Of a stretch of 64,000 bases of DNA, positions 36,313 through 44,406 are shown in pieces. The notes beneath the pieces were generated by a model. It ran no database searches. It had not been told where the DNA came from and worked only from the letters and a program-made list of their open reading frames with translations. Position 1 is the stretch's first letter. Each line of letters starts with the position of its first letter. Location: NCBI GenBank assembly GCA_965228125.1, contig OZ245791.1, positions 2,728,001 through 2,792,000 of the forward strand. Reading direction: 5' to 3'. The DNA is from GWF2-38-69 sp965228125 (lineage in GTDB: Bacteria > Verrucomicrobiota > Lentisphaeria > Victivallales > GWF2-38-69). A program made the position numbers and the translations under genes.

Positions 36313-37248
36313 ATGAAGAATCTATCCGGAATAAATTTGAATCTTTTGTTGACATTGGATGCGCTGCTTTCTGAACATAGTGTTACCAAAGCAGCAAAAA
36401 AACTTAACCTGAGCCAATCTCATGTAAGTAACATATTAAATGATCTTAGAGTGATCTTTGACGATAAGCTGCTTGTAAGAGGGCATGACAGGCAGATGGA
36501 ACTTACTGATAAAGCAGTCAGCCTTATTAAGCCAGTAAGTGAAATAATACACAAAATAGAAGAACTTTTTGTTTCAGAAACGGCGTTTAATCCTTCAGAA
36601 TCTTCTGTCAAGTTCACTATAGGCATTAATGACTTTGTTAACTCTTTGCTTATTGACTTTATGGCAAATGAATTACACGATATTGCGCCAAATATTGTAA
36701 TAGATCTGAAACATATCAATGAATTAAATAGTATTAAAGAATTTATTCATAACGGACTGGATCTTTTTATTGGTGATATTGAAGCAGAGGAGCAGAAATT
36801 AAGTAGTATGGAACTGTTTGTTGCCAAACCGGTCTGTTTAATTTCAAAAAACCACCCACTGGCAAAGAGCAGAAAAATATCAATTGAACATCTGATGGAT
36901 TATAAGCTGATTTTCATTAAGTATAGAGATGGCGGGTTCTCTCTTAAGGTGAAAACAGTAATTGACAAATATTTCGGTGACAATAAACTGAAGTATAATA
37001 CCTCGCATCATGCCATGCCTATAGTCTCGACTCTTAACCAAAGCAACAATATCTGCATAACAAATTCAGAATTGGCAAAACACTTTGCCAAGAGATTTAA
37101 CTTAAGGATCAAGAATTGCCCAATCAAATTCTCTGATATTCATTATAATATGTACTGGAAAAAATCAGATGATAAAAACAAAGCAACAATCTGGTTAAGG
37201 AATCTGATCTCTTCGATTATTTTTTCAAAAATACGTAAAGGCAAATGA
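36313..37248 (+). CDS. LysR-family transcriptional regulator
   Basis: A 311-residue regulator. The winged helix-turn-helix is at residues 6-65 (N-L-L-L-T-L-D-A-L-L, then S-V-T-K-A-A-K-K-L-N-L-S-Q-S-H-V-S), followed by a linker helix and a co-inducer domain. The N-terminal style is that of the NodD/SyrM/LeuO branch. It follows the IS3 remnant, and no gene next to it looks like its target; the 390 bp after it are AT-rich. Confidence 0.88.
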   Translation: MKNLSGINLNLLLTLDALLSEHSVTKAAKKLNLSQSHVSNILNDLRVIFDDKLLVRGHDRQMELTDKAVSLIKPVSEIIHKIEELFVSETAFNPSESSVKFTIGINDFVNSLLIDFMANELHDIAPNIVIDLKHINELNSIKEFIHNGLDLFIGDIEAEEQKLSSMELFVAKPVCLISKNHPLAKSRKISIEHLMDYKLIFIKYRDGGFSLKVKTVIDKYFGDNKLKYNTSHHAMPIVSTLNQSNNICITNSELAKHFAKRFNLRIKNCPIKFSDIHYNMYWKKSDDKNKATIWLRNLISSIIFSKIRKGK

Positions 37249-37642
37249 ACTTGTATTGCTGGCTAAAGATTTTAAGATTACTATTTAATTGACAAATAAT
37301 GATTTAGTCCTCTGTAGCAACCGCCTCATTCTTCAGCACACTGCAAAGCAATCGATATTTCCTTAATTCTGCATTCTTTTAATTCAAATCCATTAGAAAA
37401 AGATGAGGCATAATAAAAGATTTTTTTTGGAATTAAGTATGTATTTTTAACTTTTAAGCAAGGATTGATTCTTAATAAGTATCATTTTCCTATATAAATA
37501 GTTATTAACTTTTTCAAAAATAAATCATATAAATACTGCAAACATTTAATCATCACTGTAATAGATAAATATTATAAAACCAATATGTGCTATTTGTATT
37601 ATATATTTTACATACAAAATAAAAGAATTAGAATAAAGATAA
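37249..37642. other. AT-rich intergenic stretch before the RT/peptide modules
   Basis: Very A+T-rich with several short T runs. I see no gene, repeat or clear hairpin. Homology to the RT modules begins abruptly at about 37643, so the 5' part of the first module has been replaced or lost here. Confidence 0.5.
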
Positions 37643-37914
37643 GAATTCAAAAATTAGCGGGAAACATAGTGTTGAGGCTGGCTGAGTCGATATCTGCTTC
37701 GTCCGGTAAAATTACCCCCGGAAGATCAGAGAAGAAAAGACAGGCCAGCGGCGCTTACAGCGCTAAGCAGTTTTTGGAAAAAACAACTAAAGGAGGAAAT
37801 CCCATGCCCGAAGCTGTTTCATTATATGTTAAACGCTGGATATCATGGGTAAAATCGATTTATGGAAAAGAAAAAACTTTGGGCACGCCCTTTGCTTACG
37901 ATACTAAGGCGTGA
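37643..37914 (+). pseudogene. Reverse transcriptase C-terminal fragment, module 1
   Basis: From I-Q-K-L-A-G-N-I-V-L-R-L-A-E-S to the stop TGA at 37912-37914, this equals the C-terminal 90 residues of the RT copies at 38915 and 40330 (over 90 percent identical DNA to module 2 by eye). All catalytic parts are missing. A strong ribosome site (AAAGGAGG, 37789-37796) and an in-frame ATG at 37804 lie within it. The last 53 bases overlap the peptide gene in another frame. Confidence 0.8.
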
Positions 37915-38044
37915 CGTTCAGGAAAACGTTTTGGGTGCGTGTAAGGGCGATTCATTTAATACGGGGGACCAGATTAATTTTCACGATTGCTCTGACGATG
38001 GTGCAGGGTCTTGCATAGACTGCTCAGCCCAGACGGCCTCTTAA
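37862..38044 (+). CDS. Putative RiPP precursor peptide, copy 1
   Basis: A 60-residue peptide. The leader has M-E-K-K-K-L-W-A-R-P-L-L-T and V-L-G-A-C-K-G; the core after residue 29 is rich in Gly, Ser and Asp, with Cys43, Cys51 and Cys54 (the last two as C-x-x-C). Two homologous peptides follow at 39508 and 41088 with the same leader skeleton and different cores. A radical SAM gene copy starts 172 bp downstream. The start codon lies in the RT gene 3' end and has no clear ribosome site of its own. The chemistry made and the mature product are unknown; thioether (sactipeptide or ranthipeptide-like) links are a guess from the maturases. Confidence 0.7.
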   Translation: MEKKKLWARPLLTILRRDVQENVLGACKGDSFNTGDQINFHDCSDDGAGSCIDCSAQTAS

Positions 38045-38216
38045 CGTGATTCTGACAAATCTCGTGATATTATGGGTTCTTGCCTTCCGGGGTAGGCCAG
38101 AGCTGCATTCTTGGTAATCTGTTATACGTATGCTCATATTTGGTAACTTGTTTATTGTCTTGTTTGTGCTCATTAGTTCGACCTCTTGCAGAGTGGCACC
38201 GAATTGAGGGATAAAA
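38045..38216. other. Variable spacer between precursor 1 and its radical SAM copy
   Basis: This 172 bp has no gene. It aligns nearly end to end with 39688-39863 of module 2 but differs at many positions, unlike the near-identical sequence before it. The conserved islands include TAACGT at the start, TGCA, TGGT, TATGC and TTGGTAA. Confidence 0.6.
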
Positions 38217-38561
38217 TTGAATTATAACATCTCTTGTAAAACTAATATAGATTTGTCCTACAGATGCAATAACAATTGCCTCCATTGCTGGCTAAGGGTG
38301 ACAGTAGGTGCCCAAAGTAAACTTAAAGAACTCTCGACATTCGAGGTAATTAATGTCGTGAACCAGCGTAGAGAGGTGGGGGTGTCTGAATTCATCCTAT
38401 CGGGTGGCGAACCGATGCTCAGAGAAGACTTCTGTGAAATATTTGACTATATTACGGCAAAAGCCAGGAGATACAGCCTTAATACTAACGGTACCTTGAT
38501 TACGCCTGAAATAGCGCGGCTTATGAAAAGGAAAGGCACTAAGATGGTGGCTATTATTTGA
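38217..38561 (+). pseudogene. Truncated radical SAM maturase, module 1
   Basis: A 114-residue frame matching the N-terminus of the intact gene at 42475: C-N-N-N-C-L-H-C-W cluster motif, L-S-G-G-E-P-M-L-R-E-D-F, then L-N-T-N-G-T-L-I-T-P. It stops at TGA just after K-G-T-K-M-V-A. A few decayed bases of homology continue past the stop. The SPASM and kinase-like parts are gone. Confidence 0.85.
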
Positions 38562-38665
38562 TGCGGTAACAGAAAGGGATGAAATTGCTTCTTTGAGACT
38601 ATTTCATTCATAGTTATATTATTGTTACTCATATGGTTAAAGTTGGTTAGATATAAAAGCGCAAA

Positions 38666-38704
38666 ACTCCCTCCTGCACAATAAGTGCAGGAAGGAGTCT
38701 TTAT
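38666..38704 (+). terminator. Rho-independent terminator-like hairpin
   Basis: ACTCCCTCCTGCAC (38666-38679) pairs with GTGCAGGAAGGAGT (38685-38698) around an AATAA loop, with one C/A mismatch, followed by CTTTATTT. It lies after the truncated radical SAM gene and before the next module. Confidence 0.7.
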
Positions 38705-38914
38705 TTGATTTGTGCTTAAGATGAGGCTGAGTTTATAAAAATTGTAAAATACATAAAAATAAGTATGCATGTCTCTATATAGGTAGAAATGCCGTAATTT
38801 TAACTAATATATAGTTTATTTTTCAAACAGACTATGATACATTCGAATTCTAGATGTGAGTAAATATTAAAGTGTTAGCACAGGAAAGAGCTATAGTTAG
38901 CCTAATTTTATAAT

Positions 38915-39560
38915 TTGTCTAATGGCTCAGGATTACTTATGCGGTTGCCTGAAATATATCGGGGGACAATAAATGAAGCCATAAGGAAGGTAAGGAAGAA
39001 TCTTGGCAATTATAAGTATCTCTTCAGGACGGATGTTAAGAAATATTATGCTTCGCTAGACCATGAGATTTTATTTAAAATGTTAAGGGAATTTATAGGG
39101 GAAGGTACTGTTTTAAGTTTGTTGTACCAGTTTATGAAAAGAACAATTTACAAAGAAGGTGAATACTATTCTTAACAAGCTTAAGCTCCAGAAAGCCGTA
39201 GACAAAACCTTCATAGGAAAGATCGAAAGAGGTTTCGATTTCCTGGGGTTCCACTTCGGTAAAGATGGATTATGCGTAGCAAAGAAGAGTATTCAGAAAT
39301 TTGCGGAAAACATAGTGTTGAGGCTGGCTGAGTCTGTATCTGGTTCGTCCGGTAAAATTACCCCCGGAAGATCAGAGAAGAAAAGACAGGCCAGCGGCGC
39401 TTACAGCGCTAAGCAGTTTTTGGGAAAAACAACTAAAGGAGGAAATCCCATGCCCGAGGCTGTTTCAATGTATGTCAAACGCTGGACTTCATGGGTAAAA
39501 TCGATTTATGGAAAAGAAAAAACTTTGGGAACGCCCTTTGCTTACAACACTAAGGCGTGA
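38915..39560 (+). pseudogene. Reverse transcriptase with internal deletion, module 2
   Basis: The first part (to 39175) has T-D-V-K-K-Y-Y-A-S-L-D-H, the first catalytic Asp motif, and ends at Y-K-E-G-E-Y. The frame then shifts to N-T-I-L-N-K-L-K-L and runs to the stop at 39558-39560, through D-K-T-F-I-G-K-I and G-F-D-F-L-G-F. Compared with module 3, 185 bp with the F-M-D-D box are missing, between two GTGAAT repeats. It cannot be active. Confidence 0.85.
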
Positions 39561-39687
39561 CGTTCAGGAAAACGTTCTGGGTGGATGCAAGGGCAACATG
39601 GTCGGTCATAATTCAGGCGGTAGCGATCGTCAATGCTCGACTCCCGCATCGAGCTGTGTTGACTGTGACGCTCAGGCCACGTCTTAA
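39508..39687 (+). CDS. Putative RiPP precursor peptide, copy 2
   Basis: A 59-residue peptide in a frame different from the RT tail it overlaps by 53 bases. The first 29 codons are almost those of copy 1 (M-E-K-K-K-L-W-E-R-P-L-L-T, V-L-G-G-C-K-G). The core is quite different (for example N-M-V-G-H-N-S-G-G-S-D-R-Q-C) but keeps Cys27, Cys43, Cys50 and Cys53, with V-D-C-D-A-Q near the end as in copy 1 (I-D-C-S-A-Q). Hypervariable core with fixed Cys spacing argues for a real diversified peptide family. The start codon has no good ribosome site. Confidence 0.7.
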   Translation: MEKKKLWERPLLTTLRRDVQENVLGGCKGNMVGHNSGGSDRQCSTPASSCVDCDAQATS

Positions 39688-39863
39688 CGTAATTAGTTGT
39701 ATACTGGTTTTTTGTGGTTCGTACCGCTTCTGGAGTGGGGTCGCATTGCAATCATGGTGCTCGATTTTAACATATGCCCATGATTGGTAAATTTGTTTAT
39801 TTTGTTGGAGTACCGCAAATAATTGCTTAATATTTGGTGCGTATAGCATTAGGGATTATAAAA
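39688..39863. other. Variable spacer between precursor 2 and its radical SAM copy
   Basis: 176 bp without a gene. It is homologous to 38045-38216 but heavily substituted. By eye alignment of the middle part, transversions outnumber transitions about two to one, as expected for random replacement rather than slow drift. Confidence 0.6.
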
Positions 39864-40124
39864 ATGAACGTTTGTTTTCCGAAAAACATTACCTTGGATA
39901 TGAGTTACAGGTGCAATAACAATTGCTCCCACTGCTGGTTGAGACTGCCTCCGAGTGACGAATGCCGATTAAAAGAACTCACGACGTGCGAAGTAATTGA
40001 TGTCGTGAACCAGAGTAGAAAGATGGGGGTGTCTGAATTCAGCATATCGGGTGGCGAACCGATGCTCAGAGAAGACTTCTGTGAAATATTTCCATCAGCA
40101 ATGCTATGGCTAGTGCCTCTTTGA
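39864..40124 (+). pseudogene. Truncated radical SAM maturase, module 2
   Basis: The frame from the ATG at 39864 has C-N-N-N-C-S-H-C-W-L-R-L-P-P-S-D-E-C and S-I-S-G-G-E-P-M-L-R-E-D-F-C-E-I-F, nearly the same as the intact gene at 42475. It then runs into unrelated sequence and stops at 40124. About 80 residues of maturase remain. Confidence 0.85.
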
Positions 40125-40329
40125 ATGAATTCTTTTGCCTCCAATGGTGCTTATAATTTTTTGAGGAAATCGTAAAAATGGGGTTTTTCAAGATCGACTA
40201 ATATATAGTTTATTTTTCAAACAGACTATGGTATTGTAGAATTACAGATGTAAGTAAATATATAAAGTATTTACACAGGAAAGAGCTATAGTTAGTCTAA
40301 TTTTATAATTTGGCAATGGCTCTGGATTA

Positions 40330-41140
40330 TTTGGTATGGTCGCCTGAAATATATCGGGGGGACAATAAATGAAGCCATAAGGAAGGTAAGGAAGAATCTT
40401 GGCAATTATAAGTATCTCTTTAGGACGGATGTTAAGAAATATTATGCTTCGCTAGACCATGGATTTTATTTAAAATGTTAAGGGAATTTATAGGGGAAGG
40501 TACTGTTTTAAGTTTGTTATACCAGTTTATGAAAAGAACAATTTACAAAGGAGGTGAATATAAAAGCATCAATAAAGGCATATGCCGTGGTTCGCCGCTC
40601 TCTCCGCTTCTTGGCGCGTTATACCTTGAGGAGTTGGATAGAGCGATGGCTAAGAGCTCCTGCTTTTATGTACGTTTTATGGATGATTGGGTATTACTTG
40701 CTAAAAACAAATGGGCTTTTCGTAGGATAATAAAAAAAGTGAATTCTATTCTTAACAAGCTTAAGCTCCAAAAAGCCGTAGACAAAACCTTCATAGGAAA
40801 GATCGAAAGAGGTTTCGATTTCCTGGGGTTCCACTTCGGCAATGATGAATTAAGCGTAGCAAAAAAGAGTATTCAAAAATTAGCTGAAAACATAGTGTTG
40901 AGGTTGGCTGAGTCTGTATCTGGTTCGTCCGGTAAAATTACCCCCGGAAGATCAGAGCACAAAAGACAGGCCAGCGGCGCTTATAGAGTTAAGCAGTATC
41001 GGGAAAATATAACTAAAGGAGGAAATCCCATGCCCGAGGCTGTTTCAATGTATGTCAAACGCTGGATATCATGGGTAAAATCTATTTATGGAAAAGAGAT
41101 CAATATGGTCGACACCGATTTTAACTGTGCTGGGGCATAA
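40330..41140 (+). pseudogene. Reverse transcriptase with frameshifts, module 3
   Basis: The most complete RT copy. The 5' part has at least two small indels compared with module 2 (one base lost near 40462 in the stretch after S-L-D-H). From 40475 the frame is open: G-I-C-R-G-S-P-L-S-P, Y-V-R-F-M-D-D-W-V-L-L-A, D-K-T-F-I-G-K-I-E-R-G-F-D-F-L-G-F and the C-terminal Y-V-K-R-W-I-S-W-V. The F-M-D-D-W box and P-L-S-P motif place it with group II-like or unclassified bacterial RTs rather than typical diversity-generating RTs, which have S-Q in motif 4. Class is uncertain. Confidence 0.8.
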
Positions 41141-41264
41141 GAGAGAGGAACATGTTCTTACTGGGTGCAAAATACTGACACCTTCAACTGGAGCCAGTTC
41201 GGGCAATGGGCAGTGCTGCATCGCACCAGCGTGCTCTCCGTGCAACGACGTCTATAGTTCATAA
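41088..41264 (+). CDS. Putative RiPP precursor peptide, copy 3
   Basis: A 58-residue peptide whose leader is diverged but has the same skeleton: M-E-K-R-S-I-W-S-T-P-I-L-T, then E-E-H-V-L-T-G-C-K. Cys27 and Cys43 are at the same positions as in the other copies; Cys44, Cys49 and Cys52 follow, again ending in C-x-x-C and in S-S. It starts in the tail of the RT gene of module 3 (53 base overlap). The nearest maturase, at 42475, is intact, so this is the copy most likely to be processed, although an IS110 remnant separates them. Confidence 0.68.
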   Translation: MEKRSIWSTPILTVLGHKREEHVLTGCKILTPSTGASSGNGQCCIAPACSPCNDVYSS

Positions 41265-41835
41265 TAACGACTGCGTCATGTAAGCAAAGTGCCGTTGTGA
41301 ATAAATACGGTGGGGGTTTGAGGGTCAAGGAACATTATGATGTCCCATTTGCCTGCAGGGATGGCTCAATGGAGGAGGTATGATTAGGATGTGATGCTTG
41401 GACCTGCAGGCATCTCATAGTAAGGGGGGGAAATCGCGATGTATATGCGTATAGATGTGTATGGTGCCACTGGGTGGGCATCGGTGGTTTCGTCTTGCGG
41501 TACCATATTACCGTAACGTCTACCAATGAATTAAACATACAGTATGGGGTTCGGGACTATGAAGACAGTGATTGGAAGGGATTCTACGGGATGTAATCGT
41601 TTTTCGCTACTCGGGCCGTGTTGGGTTGCAAATGCGATTGGCCTATCCATACATACGAGTTAAACTTTTATTTACACAAGTTCGCGCAAACGTGACTTCA
41701 TGAGTTAGGTTGTGTATTTTATTGAAAGCGGAAATGCTGCCGGAGATAAGAACGAAGAAAGAAGAACACGCAAAACAATCGAGACTCGGTCGGGCTAGGT
41801 GACGCTATACGACTGCCTAGTGTGTATAATGTTCG
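41265..41835. other. Non-coding stretch of unusual composition
   Basis: About 570 bp with no supported gene. It is visibly richer in G and C than its flanks and looks evenly mixed in base order. It includes a G7 run near 41430 and two CCTGCAGG palindromes near 41351 and 41400. In position it matches the variable spacers of modules 1 and 2 but is longer. A 25-codon frame at 41440 has no leader motif and is not called. Confidence 0.5.
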
Positions 41836-42427
41836 ATACCCTGATCTTTGCGAGCAATTCGTTGGATCAGGCAAAAGAATTCCTCTCAAGTGAGAAAGGG
41901 TTAAAAGAAATGGAGAAAGCTGAATTTGATTATATTACGAAGTCAGAAAGAAAAAAATGATTAGTCATATTTGCTTGCTTAATGAAAGCATGGCAGCTCT
42001 TGAAGAAGCAATGATAAAAGCCAGCAGCGCAATGAAAGGGCATAAAAATCTCACAAGCATAAAATGCATGGGGGATGATGTGGTTGCGATACTCATATCG
42101 GCGTTAGGAGACATCAAAGATATTTCAGACTCAGGAAAACTGGCATCATGCTTTGGGCAAGTTCCGAGGGTTCAGCATTCTGGAGAAACTATAAGTCATG
42201 GGAGAATATGTTACAAACTGGCCAGAACGACTCTGGTACATTGCTCATTGATAGCGAAAAGATACAGTCCATATCTTGATGCTTACTATCAAAGAATCAA
42301 AAACAGAAGAGGAACGCCAAAAGCAATAATTGCATTGGCACGTAAGTCACTGGGCATCATTCACAAAACCCTCAAAAACAAATGGGTTGTTGAAGATTTT
42401 ACAACATTCATACTTTTAAAAACTTAA
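41836..42427 (+). mobile_element. IS110-family transposase remnant
   Basis: The frame at 41957-42427 has I-K-C-M-G-D-D-V-V-A-I-L-I-S-A-L-G-D-I, then L-A-S-C-F-G-Q-V-P and H-G-R-I-C-Y-K-L-A-R-T-T-L-V-H-C-S-L, the C-terminal Transposase_20 domain of IS110/IS116 elements. A short frame before it (S-L-D-Q-A-K-E-F-L to E-R-K-K stop) is probably the preceding part after a frameshift. The N-terminal DEDD domain is missing. Confidence 0.75.
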
Positions 42428-42474
42428 AATACAAAATTTTTAAATTGAAGTAGAAAACTATCATAGGAGAATAA

Positions 42475-44406
42475 ATGACCGTTTCTTTCGCTAAAAACTT
42501 GAATATAGACTTAAGCTACCGATGTAATAACAATTGCTCCCACTGCTGGTTGAGACTGCCTCCGAGTGACGAATGCGGATTAAAAGAACTCACGACGTGC
42601 GAAGTAATTGATGTCGTGAACCAGAGTAGAAAGATGGGGGTGTCTGAATTCAGCATATCGGGTGGCGAACCGATGCTAAGAGCAGACTTCTATGAAATAT
42701 TTGACTATATTACGGCGAAAGCAAGGAGATACAGCCTTAATACCAACGGTACCTTGATTACGCCTGAAATAGCACGGCTTATGAAAAGGAAAGGCACTAA
42801 AATGGTAGCCCTTTATGGTGCGACAGCCGAGGTACATGACAGGGTCACTCGGAATCCTGGTTCCTATGAAGCAACTATGAGAGGGTTCCGATACCTGCAG
42901 GAAGCGGGGGCCGGGTTCATAGTGCAGCTCGTTCCGATGAAAGATAATTATCACGAATTTCCTAAAATGATAGAACTGGCAAAGAGCTTAAGCAAACACT
43001 ACAGGGTTGGAGCGGCATGGCTATATCTTTCGAGTTGCGGCAAGGAAGAAGTAAACAAAGAAATAGAAGCGCAGCGACTGTCGCCGTTAGAAGTAATTGA
43101 ACTTGACAAACCTAATGTGATGTATGAGGAGAAAAACTCAAATAACGAGCGCTCCGCTTGCGGACATCTCGCGAAAGGTGACGACCGTCTTTTTGCTTCC
43201 TGTATAGGCAGCCGGCGCGACTTCCATATAGACCCTTATGGTATGATGAGTTTCTGTTCCTTCATAAAAGATCCGGCTCTACGATATGACTTAAGAAAAG
43301 GAAGCGTTCAGGACTGCTGGGAAAACTTTATCCCTTCACTAAAAGATAAAGTCAGAGGAGGTAAGGAGTATTTTGAAAACTGCGGCTCATGTGAATCAAG
43401 AAGTAACTGCCGCTGGTGCCCGGTCTACGCGTATTTAGAACACGGCAGATATTCAGCAAAAATAGAATACCTTTGCAAAGTCGCCGAAGAAAACAAAAAA
43501 TATAAGGAAAACTACAAAATGAACCATCGGCGTTACTACAAAATAGCCGATATCACGGTGCAGGTGGATTCTGATTTGCCAATAACTGAAAATACTTTTC
43601 ATCCTAAGTTTAAACATTTTCAGACGGATGGCCCTGGCGAAGATAATGTAAGTATCAGACACCATTTTGAACTTCCTGATCTTGATGGTAAAAGTTTAGG
43701 AGAGGAAGTTTACAGAAAAGCTCCCTGGGCAATTTACAAGAATAAGAATTCATGGATATATACGGGGATTTCTCCTACCAAAGGCGATGAAAGCCTCCAC
43801 AGAGTAGCACTTTTCAATTCGGATCATACGGAAGCTACAATATATAATGATAGAGAAGAAACTTTTCTCAAAGGAGATTTGCATTCTTTGACAATGTTTC
43901 CATCAGACCAGATACTTATCGCGAACATTCTTGCGCAGAGAAATGGCTGTTATATTCACTCATGCGGGATTAATTTCCACAACAAGGGCCTTCTCTTTGT
44001 CGGGCATTCAGAAGCCGGTAAATCCACGATATGCCGCAAGCTTCAAGGCAAAGCTGAAGTACTCTGCGACGACAGGATAATCGTCCGTAAAAAAACTGAC
44101 GGCTATAAAATATACGGTACCTGGAGCCACGGGGATTTTCCTGAAGTATCAGGCAACTGCGTACCATTAAACGCGATTTTCTTTCTGGAGAAAGCAATAA
44201 TAAATGAAGTTATTCCCCTTCACGACAGAAAAGATATAATAAAAAGGTTGCTGGAAACCGTTATACAGCCTTTTGTAACGAAGGGCTGGTGGAACAAGAC
44301 GCTTGATTTAATAGAACAAATAGCCGCGGAAGTCCCCTGCTACATTTTAAAAAGCGATAAGAGCCCAAAGATCGTGGAAGTAATAAAGAATGAAATAATG
44401 AAATGA
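42475..44406 (+). CDS. Radical SAM/SPASM maturase fused to an HPr-kinase-like domain
   Basis: A 643-residue two-part protein. Residues 1-350: radical SAM with Cys17, Cys21 and Cys24 and S-G-G-E-P, then a SPASM region with cysteines around residues 243-336 (C-G-S-C, C-R-W-C-P) for auxiliary clusters. Residues 360-643: an HPr-kinase/phosphorylase-like domain of the kind seen in lasso-peptide clusters, with P-loop G-H-S-E-A-G-K-S-T (510-518) and C-D-D-R-I-I. The first part would modify the precursor and the second might phosphorylate it. I know no described protein with this fusion. It heads an operon; its stop overlaps the next start (ATGA). Confidence 0.85.
   Translation: MTVSFAKNLNIDLSYRCNNNCSHCWLRLPPSDECGLKELTTCEVIDVVNQSRKMGVSEFSISGGEPMLRADFYEIFDYITAKARRYSLNTNGTLITPEIARLMKRKGTKMVALYGATAEVHDRVTRNPGSYEATMRGFRYLQEAGAGFIVQLVPMKDNYHEFPKMIELAKSLSKHYRVGAAWLYLSSCGKEEVNKEIEAQRLSPLEVIELDKPNVMYEEKNSNNERSACGHLAKGDDRLFASCIGSRRDFHIDPYGMMSFCSFIKDPALRYDLRKGSVQDCWENFIPSLKDKVRGGKEYFENCGSCESRSNCRWCPVYAYLEHGRYSAKIEYLCKVAEENKKYKENYKMNHRRYYKIADITVQVDSDLPITENTFHPKFKHFQTDGPGEDNVSIRHHFELPDLDGKSLGEEVYRKAPWAIYKNKNSWIYTGISPTKGDESLHRVALFNSDHTEATIYNDREETFLKGDLHSLTMFPSDQILIANILAQRNGCYIHSCGINFHNKGLLFVGHSEAGKSTICRKLQGKAEVLCDDRIIVRKKTDGYKIYGTWSHGDFPEVSGNCVPLNAIFFLEKAIINEVIPLHDRKDIIKRLLETVIQPFVTKGWWNKTLDLIEQIAAEVPCYILKSDKSPKIVEVIKNEIMK

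Larger units (their letters stand above)
38803..40196 (+). repeat. Module 2 of a tandem RT-peptide-radical SAM repeat
   Basis: The unit begins with ACTAATATATAGTTTATTTT at 38803, and the same start recurs at 40197, 1394 bp later. Each unit has a shared leader of about 110 bp, an RT gene, a peptide gene in its tail, a variable spacer and the start of a radical SAM gene. Module 1 (37643-38561) lacks the leader and most of the RT. Module 3 runs from 40197 into the intact operon. Confidence 0.8.

Noticed and set aside
40475..41140. RT as a diversity-generating retroelement enzyme
   Set aside because: Motif 4 reads P-L-S-P rather than the S-Q form of DGR RTs, and no template repeat was found; the DGR-like look of the cores is kept only as a hypothesis.
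41440..41517. 25-codon frame after a G-rich ribosome-site-like run, considered as a fourth peptide
   Set aside because: It lacks the leader motif and the Cys pattern of the three peptide copies.
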